Positions 26,565-36,155 of a DNA stretch of 64,000 bases are shown here, piece by piece. Every line of letters begins with the position of its first letter. Position 1 is the first letter of the stretch. The position numbers and the translations under genes are program-made. Below the pieces are notes generated by a model. It was given only the letters and a program-made list of their open reading frames with translations. It did no database searches and had not been told where the DNA came from. Source of the stretch: Paenibacillus allorhizosphaerae (GTDB lineage Bacteria > Bacillota > Bacilli > Paenibacillales > NBRC-103111); NCBI RefSeq assembly GCF_910594985.1, contig NZ_CAJVCE010000013.1:1-64000 (forward strand), in the 5' to 3' direction.

Positions 26565-27647
26565 ATGTCAAGACGCGCATTTATTCGTTGGATGCTTGGA
26601 CTGCTGGTCATGATCGGCGCTGCCGCAACCGCATTATGGAAGCTGCTTGAAACATCGGTCGCGAAGCAAGCAAGCGGCGGTGCAGCCGCCGGCGCCAATC
26701 AGGGCGTGACGGCACCGCAGCCGGAGCCTGTTGAGGAGAAGGAACCGGAGAAGTCCGTCGATCCGGCCGTACCGCTGTTTTCGTATTTCATCATTAGCGA
26801 TCTGCACATTTCGCAGGACGATCCGAATACGATTAAACATTTGAAAGAAGCGCTCGAAGATATGAAGCATTTCGAGTCTCCCGTTGAAGCGCTTGTGATG
26901 ACGGGCGATTTGACGGAGTACGGACGGGAGAAGGATTATAAAGACCTTCGGAATATTTTGTCCGAATACAAGCTTCCGCCCATGCATGCGAATATGGGGA
27001 ATCACGACTATTACGACATATGGATCGATAAAAACGGCTGGTTCAATAAGGACACGATGCCCAACAGCAAGACCGACTGGCAGTCCCGTGAAAGATTCCA
27101 AAAGTTCTGGGGGCTCGACAAGCCGTATCACGATACGACGTTGAAAGGGTATCATCTGATCCTGCTGTCCCAGGAAACGTACGTTCAGGAGAAACCGGAG
27201 GTCGGCGAAGGCGCATGGTACTCGGATGAGCAGCTCGACTGGCTGAAGGAGAGGCTGGCAAGCCATAAAGACGGCAAACCGGTTTTTATTATGACACATC
27301 AGCCGCTGCCGCCGGCGGGCCAAGACGGGGGCTCGCATTCGCTCATTCCGGCCAAAAAGTTCCGGGACATTTTGAAGCCGTATCCTAATGTTTTTGTATT
27401 TTGCGGTCATCGCCATCAAGATTTTATCGGAACTATGGAACACTATGTAAAAGATAGCTCCGGCTTCCACTACTTTCATAACTCGTCGGTCGGACGGGTG
27501 CTCAACCGCAGCTATCAGAATGCGGCGAAAGAACGGTCGCAAGGGTTGTACGTGCAGGTATACTCGGACCGGGTGACATTACGCGGCAGAGAATTTTCAG
27601 ACCGCACTTGGATTAAAGAAGCCGATTGGACGGTAAAATTAGTGTAA
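26565..27647 (+). CDS. Tat-exported calcineurin-like metallophosphoesterase
   Basis: The N-terminus has a twin-arginine motif (SRRAFIRWM) ahead of a hydrophobic helix, predicting Tat export or membrane anchoring. A Pro/Glu/Lys linker leads to a metallophosphoesterase domain with the metal-site motifs SDLHIS (~75), MTGDLTEYG (~112), GNHDYYD (~145), THQPLPPAG (~245) and CGHRHQDF (~285). The substrate is unknown. It precedes prfC by 23 bases, which may be coincidental. Confidence 0.88.
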   Translation: MSRRAFIRWMLGLLVMIGAAATALWKLLETSVAKQASGGAAAGANQGVTAPQPEPVEEKEPEKSVDPAVPLFSYFIISDLHISQDDPNTIKHLKEALEDMKHFESPVEALVMTGDLTEYGREKDYKDLRNILSEYKLPPMHANMGNHDYYDIWIDKNGWFNKDTMPNSKTDWQSRERFQKFWGLDKPYHDTTLKGYHLILLSQETYVQEKPEVGEGAWYSDEQLDWLKERLASHKDGKPVFIMTHQPLPPAGQDGGSHSLIPAKKFRDILKPYPNVFVFCGHRHQDFIGTMEHYVKDSSGFHYFHNSSVGRVLNRSYQNAAKERSQGLYVQVYSDRVTLRGREFSDRTWIKEADWTVKLV

Positions 27648-27670
27648 AAAAAGAAAGGAATTTCATCAAC

Positions 27671-29254
27671 ATGAGCACCGAAATATCTGAAATATTGAAG
27701 AATGAGGTACAGAAACGACGTACCTTTGCGATCATATCGCACCCTGACGCAGGGAAAACGACATTGACCGAAAAGCTGCTGCTTTTCGGGGGTGCCATCC
27801 GGCTCGCCGGCACCGTAAAAGGACGGAAAGCAAGCCGCCACGCGACAAGCGACTGGATGGAGATCGAGAAGCAGCGCGGAATCTCCGTCACGTCCAGCGT
27901 CATGCAGTTCGATTACAACGGACATCGGGTCAACATTCTCGATACGCCGGGTCACCAGGATTTCAGTGAAGATACGTACCGGACGCTGACGGCCGCCGAT
28001 AGCGCCGTCATGCTGATCGACTCGGCCAAAGGGGTCGAGGCTCAGACGAAGAAGCTGTTCCAAGTATGCCGCAAGCGGGGCATCCCGATCTTTACGTTCA
28101 TCAACAAGCTGGACCGCGAGGGGCAAAATCCGTTCGATTTGCTCGAGGAGCTGGAGCAGGTGCTCGGCATCCGTTCCTATCCGATGAACTGGCCGATCGG
28201 CATGGGTAAACAATTTTGCGGCGTATACGACCGCAAGCTGACGCAGGTGGAATTGTTTCAGGGCGACGATCACCGCGAAATCAAAGTGCGCAAAGTAAGC
28301 GGCTATGACGATCCGGTCGTCAAGGAAATTGCAGGCGAGTTTTTTTACGATCAGCTCGTTCAGGATCTGGAGCTGCTCGATGTGGCCGGCGACGAGTTCG
28401 ATTTCGAGAAGGTGCGTTCGGGCGAGCTCACTCCGGTGTTTTTCGGCAGCGCGATCAACAACTTTGGCGTGCAGACGTTCCTCGAGAACTTCCTGCAGCT
28501 TGCGCCGACGCCGACGCCGCGCAGGAGCAACGAAGGTATGATCGATCCGCTAAACGAGAAGTTTTCCGGCTACGTTTTCAAAATTCAGGCGAACATGAAC
28601 CCGGCCCACCGCGATCGTATCGCATTCCTGCGCATCTGCTCGGGCAAATTCGAGCGCGGCATGTCGGTGAAGCATGTGCGTGTGGGCAAAGACATTAAGC
28701 TGGCGCAGCCGCAGCAGTTTCTCGCGCAGGACCGCGACATTGTGGAAGATGCGTACCCCGGCGATATTATCGGTTTGTTCGACCCGGGCATTTTCCGCAT
28801 TGGCGATTCGCTCAGCCAAACCGGCGGCGTGGAGTTCGATGAGCTGCCGACTTTCTCCCCGGAGCTGTTCTCCAAAGTAACGGTGAAAAATGCGCTGAAG
28901 CACAAGCAGTTCCAGAAAGGCGTCGATCAGCTGACGGAAGAGGGCACGATCCAAGTGTTCAAGACGATCGGCTTCGAGGATTTGATCCTCGGCGTCGTAG
29001 GTCAGCTGCAGTTCGAGGTGTTCGAATACCGGATGAAGGCCGAGTACGGCGTGGAAGTGCAGCTGTCGCGAATGAACTATCAATTTGCGCGCTGGCTCGT
29101 CGGCGACGACATCGACCCGGGCAAGTTCCGTATCAATTCGCAGCTGGTGAAGGATAAAAAGGACAATCACGTAGCGCTGTTCGAGAACGAATACGCGCTG
29201 CGCACGGCAATGGAGAAAAATCCGAATTTGAAGTTCCTGGAGATGGCTCCGTAA
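27671..29254 (+). CDS. prfC: Peptide chain release factor 3
   Basis: RF3 is a GTPase that recycles release factors from the ribosome. G1 (SHPDAGKTTLTEKLL), the RF3-specific switch region (GRKASRHATSDWMEIEKQR), G3 (DTPGHQDFSED) and G4 (NKLDREGQ) are all visible, with C-terminal domain II/III sequence to residue 527. The frame opens at 27626 but the ATG at 27671 matches the family length (E. coli RF3 has 529). Confidence 0.95.
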   Translation: MSTEISEILKNEVQKRRTFAIISHPDAGKTTLTEKLLLFGGAIRLAGTVKGRKASRHATSDWMEIEKQRGISVTSSVMQFDYNGHRVNILDTPGHQDFSEDTYRTLTAADSAVMLIDSAKGVEAQTKKLFQVCRKRGIPIFTFINKLDREGQNPFDLLEELEQVLGIRSYPMNWPIGMGKQFCGVYDRKLTQVELFQGDDHREIKVRKVSGYDDPVVKEIAGEFFYDQLVQDLELLDVAGDEFDFEKVRSGELTPVFFGSAINNFGVQTFLENFLQLAPTPTPRRSNEGMIDPLNEKFSGYVFKIQANMNPAHRDRIAFLRICSGKFERGMSVKHVRVGKDIKLAQPQQFLAQDRDIVEDAYPGDIIGLFDPGIFRIGDSLSQTGGVEFDELPTFSPELFSKVTVKNALKHKQFQKGVDQLTEEGTIQVFKTIGFEDLILGVVGQLQFEVFEYRMKAEYGVEVQLSRMNYQFARWLVGDDIDPGKFRINSQLVKDKKDNHVALFENEYALRTAMEKNPNLKFLEMAP

Positions 29255-29283
29255 AGCTATTGCCATCAGAGAAGATCGCCATG

Positions 29284-29371
29284 AAAAACCCCATCCCGCA
29301 AAATGAACTGCACCTCCAAAGGTTAGATTGCGCTAGCCTCTGGGGAGTTCAAAATGCGGGATGGGGTTTTT
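29284..29371. repeat. 88-base near-perfect inverted repeat acting as a bidirectional terminator
   Basis: Arms AAAAACCCCATCCCGCA and TGCGGGATGGGGTTTTT are perfect over 17 bases; inside them TGAACT and AGTTCA extend the stem after an AAA mismatch. The core reads TGAACTGCACCTCCAAAGG, resembling the terminal inverted repeat style of IS3/IS150-group insertion sequences. It lies between converging prfC and the histidine kinase gene. It could be a MITE-like remnant recruited as terminator. Confidence 0.75.
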
Positions 29372-29485
29372 AGTGATACATGGACACTCGCAACCGAAAA
29401 AAAGTGGGATCGGCTAGGAGCTTGTGACAAGGGTGACAACGGATAGGAACGGACTATCGATTGCGGGCGACAGTCGCCGCCCGGA

Positions 29486-30979
29486 TCACGATCCGGGGCC
29501 AAGCGCGATGGGAGTACCGGCTGACGAGGATGGCTCCGCCTTTGGCAGCGTAATCGTGAATGTCGTGCCGATGCCCGGCGTGCTCTCCGCCTCGATCGTG
29601 CCGTTATGCGCTTCAACGAGCTGCTTGACAATCGAGAGCCCGAGCCCGGTTTCGCTGCTGGCTTTGCTGCGGGACGGGTCTGCCTTATAAAACCGTTCCC
29701 ACATGAGCATCAATTCTTCCTTGGACATGCCCCGTCCGGTATCGGCAATTTCGATAATCGTCGTTTGCTCCGTCTCGCGGCCCGATAGGCGAATCGTGCC
29801 GTATTCCGTAAACTGAATCGAATTTTTAACGAGATTAATGAATATTTGCGTCAATCGATCGTAGTCTCCGTACACGAGAAGCTCGGGCGCGCATTCGATT
29901 TGAATACGCAGCTTCTTCTCCTGCACAAGCACCTCCAGCGATTCGGCCACAATCTCAAGCAGTTCGCCGAGCGGCGTTCGCTTTTTATTGAGCGCAATCA
30001 TTCCGCCTTCGATCTTCTCCATGTCAAGCAATTCGTTAATCAAGCGGATCAAACGGAACGTTTCTTTCTCAATAATGCCGTAATACTTATACCGTTCCTC
30101 CGCTGCGCCGACCAGGCCGTTCTTCAGTCCCTCGATTATGCCCCGGATGGATGTCAGCGGGGTACGCAGCTCGTGCGTCATGTCCATGATGAAATGGCTT
30201 CTGCGCATTTCGAATTGCTGCAGCTTGCTTGACGTGATCTCGAGCTGATGCGCCATCGAGTTAAAGTCGCTGGCCAGCTCTCCGAGCTCGTCGGAGCGCT
30301 TTACGGGCGAACGGGCCGCATAGTCGCCGGCGGCGATTTGCCGCGTCGTCTGCCTGAGGGAGCTGATGCTCCGGCTCAAGCTGCGCGAGACGAACAAACT
30401 GGCGATGACGGCAAGCAGGAAGATGAAGATCGCCATATATACCAGCGCTTTATTCAGCGTCTGTACCGCCGTTTGCATGCCTTTGAGCGGCGAGATGACG
30501 AACAGGTAAAAGTCGCCTCGCGCGCCTTTCGTCCGAATCGGCTTGAATATTACGACAAGCGGGTCCTCGGTATTGCGCTGGATAATGAAGCTTTCGTTTT
30601 CTTTGGCGCCGAACATTTTCAGCTTCAAGTTGTCCAGAAACGCTTTGGAACGCATGGCGCTCGGCATTCTCGGATCACGGTAGACGAGCTGCCCCGATTT
30701 GTCCAGCAATATAAAAGAGATTTTCCGTTCGACGAGCAAATTCCGGAACGATTGCAGCGCCGCTGCAGGCTCTTCCTCTTCTTTGAGCATCGTTCTTGTA
30801 ACCGCCTTGGAGACGCTGATCAGCTCGTCGGTTTCCAGCTTGTAAATGTATTGCTTCATAAAGTAAGTAAATCCGAAAAAGAGCGGCACCAGAATGAGCA
30901 AGGAAATGATGAGATGACTTAGAAACTGGCGCTGAAAAAATGTAAAACGGTAGCGGAACCGCCTTCGTTTCTTACTCAT
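29486..30979 (-). CDS. HAMP sensor histidine kinase
   Basis: Two membrane helices (about residues 20-40 and 175-195) bracket a ~130-residue outside sensor region. They are followed by HAMP, a HisKA domain with MDMTHELRTPLTSIRGIIEG (His at about 270) and an HATPase domain with FINLVKNSIQFTEYG, IADTGRGMS and GLGLSIVKQLVEAHNG. Length 497. It starts four bases after the response regulator stop and pairs with it. The stimulus is unknown. Confidence 0.93.
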   Translation of the reverse strand: MSKKRRRFRYRFTFFQRQFLSHLIISLLILVPLFFGFTYFMKQYIYKLETDELISVSKAVTRTMLKEEEEPAAALQSFRNLLVERKISFILLDKSGQLVYRDPRMPSAMRSKAFLDNLKLKMFGAKENESFIIQRNTEDPLVVIFKPIRTKGARGDFYLFVISPLKGMQTAVQTLNKALVYMAIFIFLLAVIASLFVSRSLSRSISSLRQTTRQIAAGDYAARSPVKRSDELGELASDFNSMAHQLEITSSKLQQFEMRRSHFIMDMTHELRTPLTSIRGIIEGLKNGLVGAAEERYKYYGIIEKETFRLIRLINELLDMEKIEGGMIALNKKRTPLGELLEIVAESLEVLVQEKKLRIQIECAPELLVYGDYDRLTQIFINLVKNSIQFTEYGTIRLSGRETEQTTIIEIADTGRGMSKEELMLMWERFYKADPSRSKASSETGLGLSIVKQLVEAHNGTIEAESTPGIGTTFTITLPKAEPSSSAGTPIALGPGS

Positions 30980-30982
30980 CCA

Positions 30983-31702
30983 TTATTCCTCCAGTTTGTA
31001 CCCGACACCCCATACGGTAATGATAAGCGGGTGATCCGCCGTAGATACTTTATTGCGAAGCCGCTTGATATGAACATCAACCGTTCGTTCTTCACCCAAG
31101 TAATCGTAGCCCCAGATGCTCTCAAGCAGCTGTTCCCTGGTGAACACGCGTTTCGGATAACGGACAAAGAGCGACAGCAGCTCGAATTCTTTCGGCGTCA
31201 AATGGGTGATCGTCATGCTTCCGATCGTAGCCGTTCGTGAGGGCAAGTCGATGATGATGTTCTTGTGCCGCAATTGTTCGTCCTTGCTGGAGTCGATGGC
31301 GTACGGATCCGGCTCGGGGTGACGCTCCGCTGCACCATTTCCGCGCTGATAACGGCGCAGCACGGCTTTCATTCGAGCGATGAGTTCCATCGGACTGAAC
31401 GGCTTCGTCACGTAATCGTCGGCGCCGAGTTCCAGGCCGAGAATACGGTCCTGCTCCTGATCGCGGGCGGTCAGCAAAATGACCGGCGTTTCGAAGCGTC
31501 GGCGAATCTCACGGCAGAGCGTGATCCCGTCTTTGCCGGGCAGCATCCAGTCCAATATGATGAAGTCCCAGGCATGATGCTCGAGCTGCGCTTCGGCCGA
31601 CAAACCGTCGTAGACGAATGTCGTTTCATATTTTTCTTTTTGAAAAAACAACTGCAGCATTTCACATACCGAACGATCATCTTCTGCGACCAACAGCTTC
31701 AT
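30983..31702 (-). CDS. OmpR/PhoB-type response regulator
   Basis: The receiver domain has EDDRSVCEML, FIILDWMLPGKDG (phospho-acceptor Asp near 52) and LTAR..DYVTKPFSPMELIARM. The winged-helix DNA-binding domain has LTPKEFELLSLFVRYPKRVFTR split by its turn and the recognition part VDVHIKRLRNKV. A ~30-residue linker (ERHPEPDPYAIDSSKDE) is longer than usual. Partner of the kinase just downstream. Confidence 0.93.
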   Translation of the reverse strand: MKLLVAEDDRSVCEMLQLFFQKEKYETTFVYDGLSAEAQLEHHAWDFIILDWMLPGKDGITLCREIRRRFETPVILLTARDQEQDRILGLELGADDYVTKPFSPMELIARMKAVLRRYQRGNGAAERHPEPDPYAIDSSKDEQLRHKNIIIDLPSRTATIGSMTITHLTPKEFELLSLFVRYPKRVFTREQLLESIWGYDYLGEERTVDVHIKRLRNKVSTADHPLIITVWGVGYKLEE

Positions 31703-31832
31703 CCGGCCACACTCCCATGGTTCAAATGGCTTATTTTATCTCAAGCATATCCGCTTCGGCTACCGTTGGCAAGACGAAAACAATTGGAGCATCATGGCGA
31801 ATGCGCCAGACCCGAAATGATGACACGGGCAA

Positions 31833-31861
31833 TTGACACATGTTGTGGCTCATGAGATAAT
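31833..31861 (+). promoter_or_regulatory. Near-consensus sigmaA promoter for the LacI-family gene
   Basis: TTGACA, a 17-base spacer and GATAAT give a near-perfect vegetative promoter. Transcription would start near 31868, only about nine bases before the ATG at 31877, which argues for a downstream translation start. Confidence 0.8.
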
Positions 31862-31876
31862 GAACGCGCGTACATA

Positions 31877-32992
31877 ATGGACACAGCAGCAAAATATAAT
31901 CATGTAGACGAGGAGGCGGAAAGCATCGTAACCCGAAAGGAAGTCGCTGAGTTAGCGGGGGTATCCGAGGCGACCGTTTCTCGTGTCATGAGCGGCGTAG
32001 GTCCGATCAAAGCGGAAACGAAGCAGCGGGTACTCGAGGCAGCACAGAGCTTGAATTATCATCCGAACGCGATCGCTCAGAGCTTCGCCCGCCGCCGCAG
32101 CGGCAATTTGGGCGTAGTGCTTCCTTACGTGCCGAAAGTACATATTTTTTCGACTTATTATTTCTCGGAAGTGTTAAGCGGGATCGGCGAGCAGGTGAAG
32201 GAGATGGGGTATGACATGCTCCTTATGTTTCGGACTCCCGGCGTAGAAAGCGATTACATGCGTATTTTCCGCTCGCAAAAAGTAGATGCTTGCATCATTC
32301 TCGGGGCAACGGATACGCCGGGGGAGCGCGCGGAGCTGAGAACGATGGCGGAAGCGGGACTGCCGTTTGGCCTGGTCAATCAGCATTTCAGCGGCGAGCG
32401 GTTCCTTGAGATCGATGCCGACCATACGGAGGGCAGTTACAGCGCAGTAAAGCATTTGATCGCCAGAGGATACCGGCGCATTGCGTTTTTGAACGGCTCA
32501 CCGCAGTATTCGAACAGCGGCGACCGTCTTCGCGGCTATGTGCAAGCGATGCGGGAAGCCGGGTTATTGCCGGGAGTGGAGGCACACCCCGCCGATGCAG
32601 AAGCCATCCCGCCGCATTGGTACTACGAAGGCAACTACAGCCGTACAAGCGGATACAAGGCGGCTGCCGAAATGGTCAGGAACCGGGATCGGATCGATGC
32701 CGTGTTCGCCTCGAACGACCGGATGGCGATCGGCCTGATGCAAGGACTCCGGGAGCACGGAATCGTACCGGGACGGGATATCGCTATCGTCGGCTACGAT
32801 GACTCGGACGCCGCCCGCGTGACGGATCCGCCGCTTACAAGCGTCGCGGTTCCATTCTACGAGATGGGAAGGTTGGCGGCGGAGAAAGTGCTTACCCGGG
32901 CAGCCGGCGGCAGCGGTGCCGACGAACAGGAGCCGCCCGTATCCATGAAGCTTGATACGAAGCTGGTCATAAGACAATCGTGTGAACGGTAA
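31877..32992 (+). CDS. LacI-family transcriptional regulator
   Basis: An N-terminal HTH (VTRKEVAELAGVSEATVSRVMSG) is followed by a periplasmic-binding-protein-like effector domain (GNLGVVLPYVPKVH.. DAVFASNDRMAIGLMQGL.. VGYDDSDAARVTDPPLTSV, read in parts). The ATG at 31877 adds 16 residues ahead of the HTH and lacks an RBS. A strong AGGAGG (31911-31916) instead points to ATC at 31925, which would give the usual M-VTRKEVA start. It precedes a Gfo/Idh-ThuA-Gfo/Idh operon and probably controls it in response to a sugar. Confidence 0.9.
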   Translation: MDTAAKYNHVDEEAESIVTRKEVAELAGVSEATVSRVMSGVGPIKAETKQRVLEAAQSLNYHPNAIAQSFARRRSGNLGVVLPYVPKVHIFSTYYFSEVLSGIGEQVKEMGYDMLLMFRTPGVESDYMRIFRSQKVDACIILGATDTPGERAELRTMAEAGLPFGLVNQHFSGERFLEIDADHTEGSYSAVKHLIARGYRRIAFLNGSPQYSNSGDRLRGYVQAMREAGLLPGVEAHPADAEAIPPHWYYEGNYSRTSGYKAAAEMVRNRDRIDAVFASNDRMAIGLMQGLREHGIVPGRDIAIVGYDDSDAARVTDPPLTSVAVPFYEMGRLAAEKVLTRAAGGSGADEQEPPVSMKLDTKLVIRQSCER

Positions 32993-33040
32993 CGCCGGGC
33001 CCGCTGCGGCTCAGGTTAATCCACGAGGAGGCGAGAGCAG

Positions 33041-34201
33041 TTGGAACAAGTTCGTTTGGGCATGATCGGCTATAAATTTATGGGCAAGGCGCACAGCCAT
33101 GCGTACCGCGATTTGCCGATGTTTTTTCCAAAGACGGCCAAACCGGTCATGAAGGCGATTTGCGGGCGTGACGCGCAAGGGGTACAACAGGCGGCGAAGC
33201 AGTTCGGATGGGAAAGCTGGAATACGGACTGGCGGGAGCTTGTGCAGCGCGACGATATCGATCTGATCGATATCAATGCGCCGAGCGACGCGCACAAGGA
33301 AATCGCGCTTGCGGCTGCGGCGGCGGGCAAGCATGTCTTCTGCGAGAAGCCGCTCGCGCTGACGCTGGCCGATTCTCGCGAAATGCTGCAGGCGGTCGAA
33401 GTCGCGGGCGTCAAGCATATGGTCGGCTTCAATTATCGGTTTGCACCGGCGGTTCAGCTGGCGAAGAAGCTGATCACGGAAGGCCGCCTAGGCCAAATCT
33501 ATCATTTCCGCGCCTGGTTTTTGCAGGATTGGATCGTCGATCCGGCGTTCCCGCTTGTTTGGCGGCTGCAGAAAGAAATTGCCGGCTCCGGTTCTCACGG
33601 CGATTTGGGGGCGCATCTGATCGACTTGGCGCATTTCCTCGTCGGCGGCATGACCGAGGTGATCGGGATGAACGAAACGTTCATCAAGGAACGTCCGCTG
33701 CCTTCTTCGATGACCGGGCTGAGTGCCAAAGGCAGCAACGATGCGCCCAAAGGTCCCGTTACAGTCGACGACGCTACGCTGTTCATGGCCCGCTTCGAGA
33801 GCGGGGCGCTCGGCAGCTTCGAAGCGACGCGTTTCGCGCCTGGACATCGCTGCACGAACGCATTCGAGATTAACGGCAGTAAGGGCAGCGTGAAATTCGA
33901 CTTTGAACGGATGAACGAGCTGCAGGTTTATTTTACGGACGACGCGGACGATGTGCAGGGCTTTCGGCGCGTGCTGGCGACGGACCCGTCTCATGCGTAT
34001 GCCGACGCCTGGTGGCCGCCGGGCCATACGATCGGCTACGAGCACACATTCATCCACGAGACGGTCGAGCTGATGCAAGCGATTGCGGAAGGTCGCCAGC
34101 CGGTGCCGAATTTCGCGGACGGCGTCAAATGCCAGCAGGTGCTGGAAGCGGTCGATTGGTCGATTGAACAGCGCCGCTGGGTACGGATCGAAGAACTATA
34201 A
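33041..34201 (+). CDS. Gfo/Idh/MocA-family NAD(P)-dependent sugar oxidoreductase
   Basis: The Rossmann start (LGMIGYKFMGKAHSHAYRD) lacks the usual GxGxxG pattern, having G-Y-K-F-M-G as many family members do. EKPLALTLADSREML holds the conserved EKP near residue 105, and the substrate-domain signature GSGSHGDLGAHLIDLAHFLVG lies near 185. Length 386. The start is TTG at 33041 with an AGGAGG-type RBS. Probably oxidises a sugar or polyol; the specific substrate is unknown. Confidence 0.88.
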   Translation: MEQVRLGMIGYKFMGKAHSHAYRDLPMFFPKTAKPVMKAICGRDAQGVQQAAKQFGWESWNTDWRELVQRDDIDLIDINAPSDAHKEIALAAAAAGKHVFCEKPLALTLADSREMLQAVEVAGVKHMVGFNYRFAPAVQLAKKLITEGRLGQIYHFRAWFLQDWIVDPAFPLVWRLQKEIAGSGSHGDLGAHLIDLAHFLVGGMTEVIGMNETFIKERPLPSSMTGLSAKGSNDAPKGPVTVDDATLFMARFESGALGSFEATRFAPGHRCTNAFEINGSKGSVKFDFERMNELQVYFTDDADDVQGFRRVLATDPSHAYADAWWPPGHTIGYEHTFIHETVELMQAIAEGRQPVPNFADGVKCQQVLEAVDWSIEQRRWVRIEEL

Positions 34202-34224
34202 GCGAAGCGAGGAGCGTGAGCCGG

Positions 34225-34953
34225 ATGAAGCAAGCGTTGATTGTATGGGGAGGATGGCTCGGCCATGAGCCGAAGGAAGTGGCCGACATTTTCAATGAAG
34301 TGCTCGGGGAGCAAGGCTTCGAGGTCGAAGTGTCCGATACGCTGGATGTGTTCAACGATAAGGAGAAGCTGCTGGCGCTCGATCTGATCGTGCCCGTATG
34401 GACGATGGGTAAAATTTCCAAAGAGCAGGCAGGCAACGTTTCGGTTGCCGTCCAGAGCGGGGTAGGCATCGCCGGTTGTCACGGGGGCATGTGTGACGCG
34501 TTCCGGGATAATGTCGACTGGCAGTTTATGACGGGCGGCCAATGGGTGGCGCATCCGGGGAATGACGGCGTCGAGTATAAAGTAAACGTTAAGTACAGCT
34601 CCAGTTCGCTGCTCGAGGGGATCGAAGATTTCGATGCGAAAAGCGAGCAGTACTATCTCCATGTCGATCCCGCTGTCGAAGTGCTGGCAACGACGCGGTT
34701 TCCGGTCGTACAGGGACCGCATTCCCTCAATAAAGCGGTCGATATGCCGGTCGTCTGGACGAAGCGATGGGGCGTGGGACGCGTATTTTATTGTTCGCTC
34801 GGGCATAAGGCAAACATCGTGGAAATGCCGCCGGTGAAAGAGATCATGCGGCGCGGCTTCGTATGGTGCGCGGAAGGCAGAGCAATGGCGGAAGCCGCCA
34901 AGCAAAAGCAAGCGGCGAATTCGGCATATACGGGAATGGGCGACAGCCAATAA
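34225..34953 (+). CDS. ThuA-domain protein (trehalose-utilization type)
   Basis: ThuA-like proteins have a glutamine-amidotransferase-like fold and accompany Gfo/Idh dehydrogenases in sugar catabolism, as in Rhizobium thuAB. Visible are [20 protein letters not shown] at the start, [16 protein letters not shown] (~90), GGQWVAHPG (~108) and [13 protein letters not shown] (~190). The ATG at 34225 has an RBS (gcgaggagcg). It is flanked by two dehydrogenase genes, supporting a shared pathway. Confidence 0.88.
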   Translation: MKQALIVWGGWLGHEPKEVADIFNEVLGEQGFEVEVSDTLDVFNDKEKLLALDLIVPVWTMGKISKEQAGNVSVAVQSGVGIAGCHGGMCDAFRDNVDWQFMTGGQWVAHPGNDGVEYKVNVKYSSSSLLEGIEDFDAKSEQYYLHVDPAVEVLATTRFPVVQGPHSLNKAVDMPVVWTKRWGVGRVFYCSLGHKANIVEMPPVKEIMRRGFVWCAEGRAMAEAAKQKQAANSAYTGMGDSQ

Positions 34954-34979
34954 ACGAATCGGGAGAGGGAGACCTTACG

Positions 34980-36083
34980 ATGGAAAAAATCAAAGTGGGT
35001 ATCGTCGGCTGCGGCAAAATCAGCGGCGCTTACTTTAAAAATTTGAAAACGTACGCCGCGGTTGAGGTGGCGGCCTGCTCCGATCTCGACCTTGCCCGCG
35101 CCGCGGCCAGCGCTGAGGAATACGGCATTCCGAAAGCGTGCTCGGTCGCGGAGTTGCTTGCCGATCCGGCTATTGATCTCGTCATCAATCTCACGATTCC
35201 GGCCGCGCATGCGGACGTATGCATCCAGGCGCTCGAAGCCGGCAAGCATGTGTACGTCGAGAAGCCGCTTGCCGTGACGCGGGAGGAAGGTCAGGCGATT
35301 TTGGCGAAAGCGGCGGAGAAACAGCTGCTCGTCGGCAGCGCTCCGGACACGTTCCTTGGCGGCGGCATCCAAACGTGCATCAAGCTGATCGACGACGGCT
35401 GGATCGGCACGCCGGTGGCCGCGACTGCTTTCATGATGGGCCGGGGGCATGAGCATTGGCATCCGGACCCGGAGTTTTACTACGCTAAAGGCGGCGGCCC
35501 AATGTTCGATATGGGCCCGTATTATTTGACGGCGCTGATCGCGATGCTCGGCCCGATTTCGCGTATCACCGGATCGGCGAAAGTTACTTTCCCGGAACGG
35601 ACGATCACAAGCGAGAAGAAGTACGGCAAGACGATACAGGTGGATACCCCGACGCATGTGGCGGGCATTATGGATTTTCACAGCGGGGTGATCGGCACGA
35701 TTATCACCTCCTTTGACGTCTTCGGTGGAGCTCAGCTTCCGCGTATCGAAGTATACGGGAGCTTGGGTACGCTCAGCGTACCGGACCCGAACACGTTCGG
35801 AGGACCTGTCATGCTGAAGCGGCATGACGCCAAAGAGTGGAAGGAAATTCCGCTCACCCACGGTTATACCGATAACAGCCGCGGGCTGGGCGTACTGGAT
35901 ATGGCTTACGCGATTCGCGGCGGACGGATCAACCGGACCTGCGGCCAGCTCGCTTATCATGTGCTCGAAGCGATGCACGCTTTCCACGATGCGTCGGACG
36001 AGGGCAAGCATTATGCGATGAAGAGCATTTGCGAGCGTCCGGCACCGATGTCGCAAGGATTGGTGCGCAGCATACTCGATTGA
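34980..36083 (+). CDS. Gfo/Idh/MocA-family oxidoreductase (second copy)
   Basis: Rossmann motif [32 protein letters not shown] near residue 95, and the family substrate signature [20 protein letters not shown] near 175. At 367 residues it is only distantly related to the first copy. The ATG at 34980 follows GGGAGAGGGAG. It is the last gene of the LacI-linked operon, before a strong terminator. No transporter is in the cluster. Confidence 0.9.
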   Translation: MEKIKVGIVGCGKISGAYFKNLKTYAAVEVAACSDLDLARAAASAEEYGIPKACSVAELLADPAIDLVINLTIPAAHADVCIQALEAGKHVYVEKPLAVTREEGQAILAKAAEKQLLVGSAPDTFLGGGIQTCIKLIDDGWIGTPVAATAFMMGRGHEHWHPDPEFYYAKGGGPMFDMGPYYLTALIAMLGPISRITGSAKVTFPERTITSEKKYGKTIQVDTPTHVAGIMDFHSGVIGTIITSFDVFGGAQLPRIEVYGSLGTLSVPDPNTFGGPVMLKRHDAKEWKEIPLTHGYTDNSRGLGVLDMAYAIRGGRINRTCGQLAYHVLEAMHAFHDASDEGKHYAMKSICERPAPMSQGLVRSILD

Positions 36084-36088
36084 ACCGC

Positions 36089-36129
36089 AAAAAAGCGCAG
36101 GGCACGGGGATAATGCCTTGCGCTTTTTT
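36089..36129. terminator. Terminator between the sugar operon and sspI
   Basis: AAAAAAGCGCAGGGC / GCCTTGCGCTTTTTT forms a long stem (one G-T pair) with T-runs on both strands. It serves the converging operon and sspI. Confidence 0.88.
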
Positions 36130-36155
36130 CTTTGTGCAATGCAGACGCAGACCGT

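Noticed and set aside
30248..30922. 224-codon frame opposite the histidine kinase
   Set aside because: The kinase frame carries all expected motifs; this is its shadow.
34788..36056. 422-codon open frame antisense to the second Gfo/Idh gene
   Set aside because: The sense strand has complete family motifs; the antisense frame is Arg/His-rich shadow sequence.
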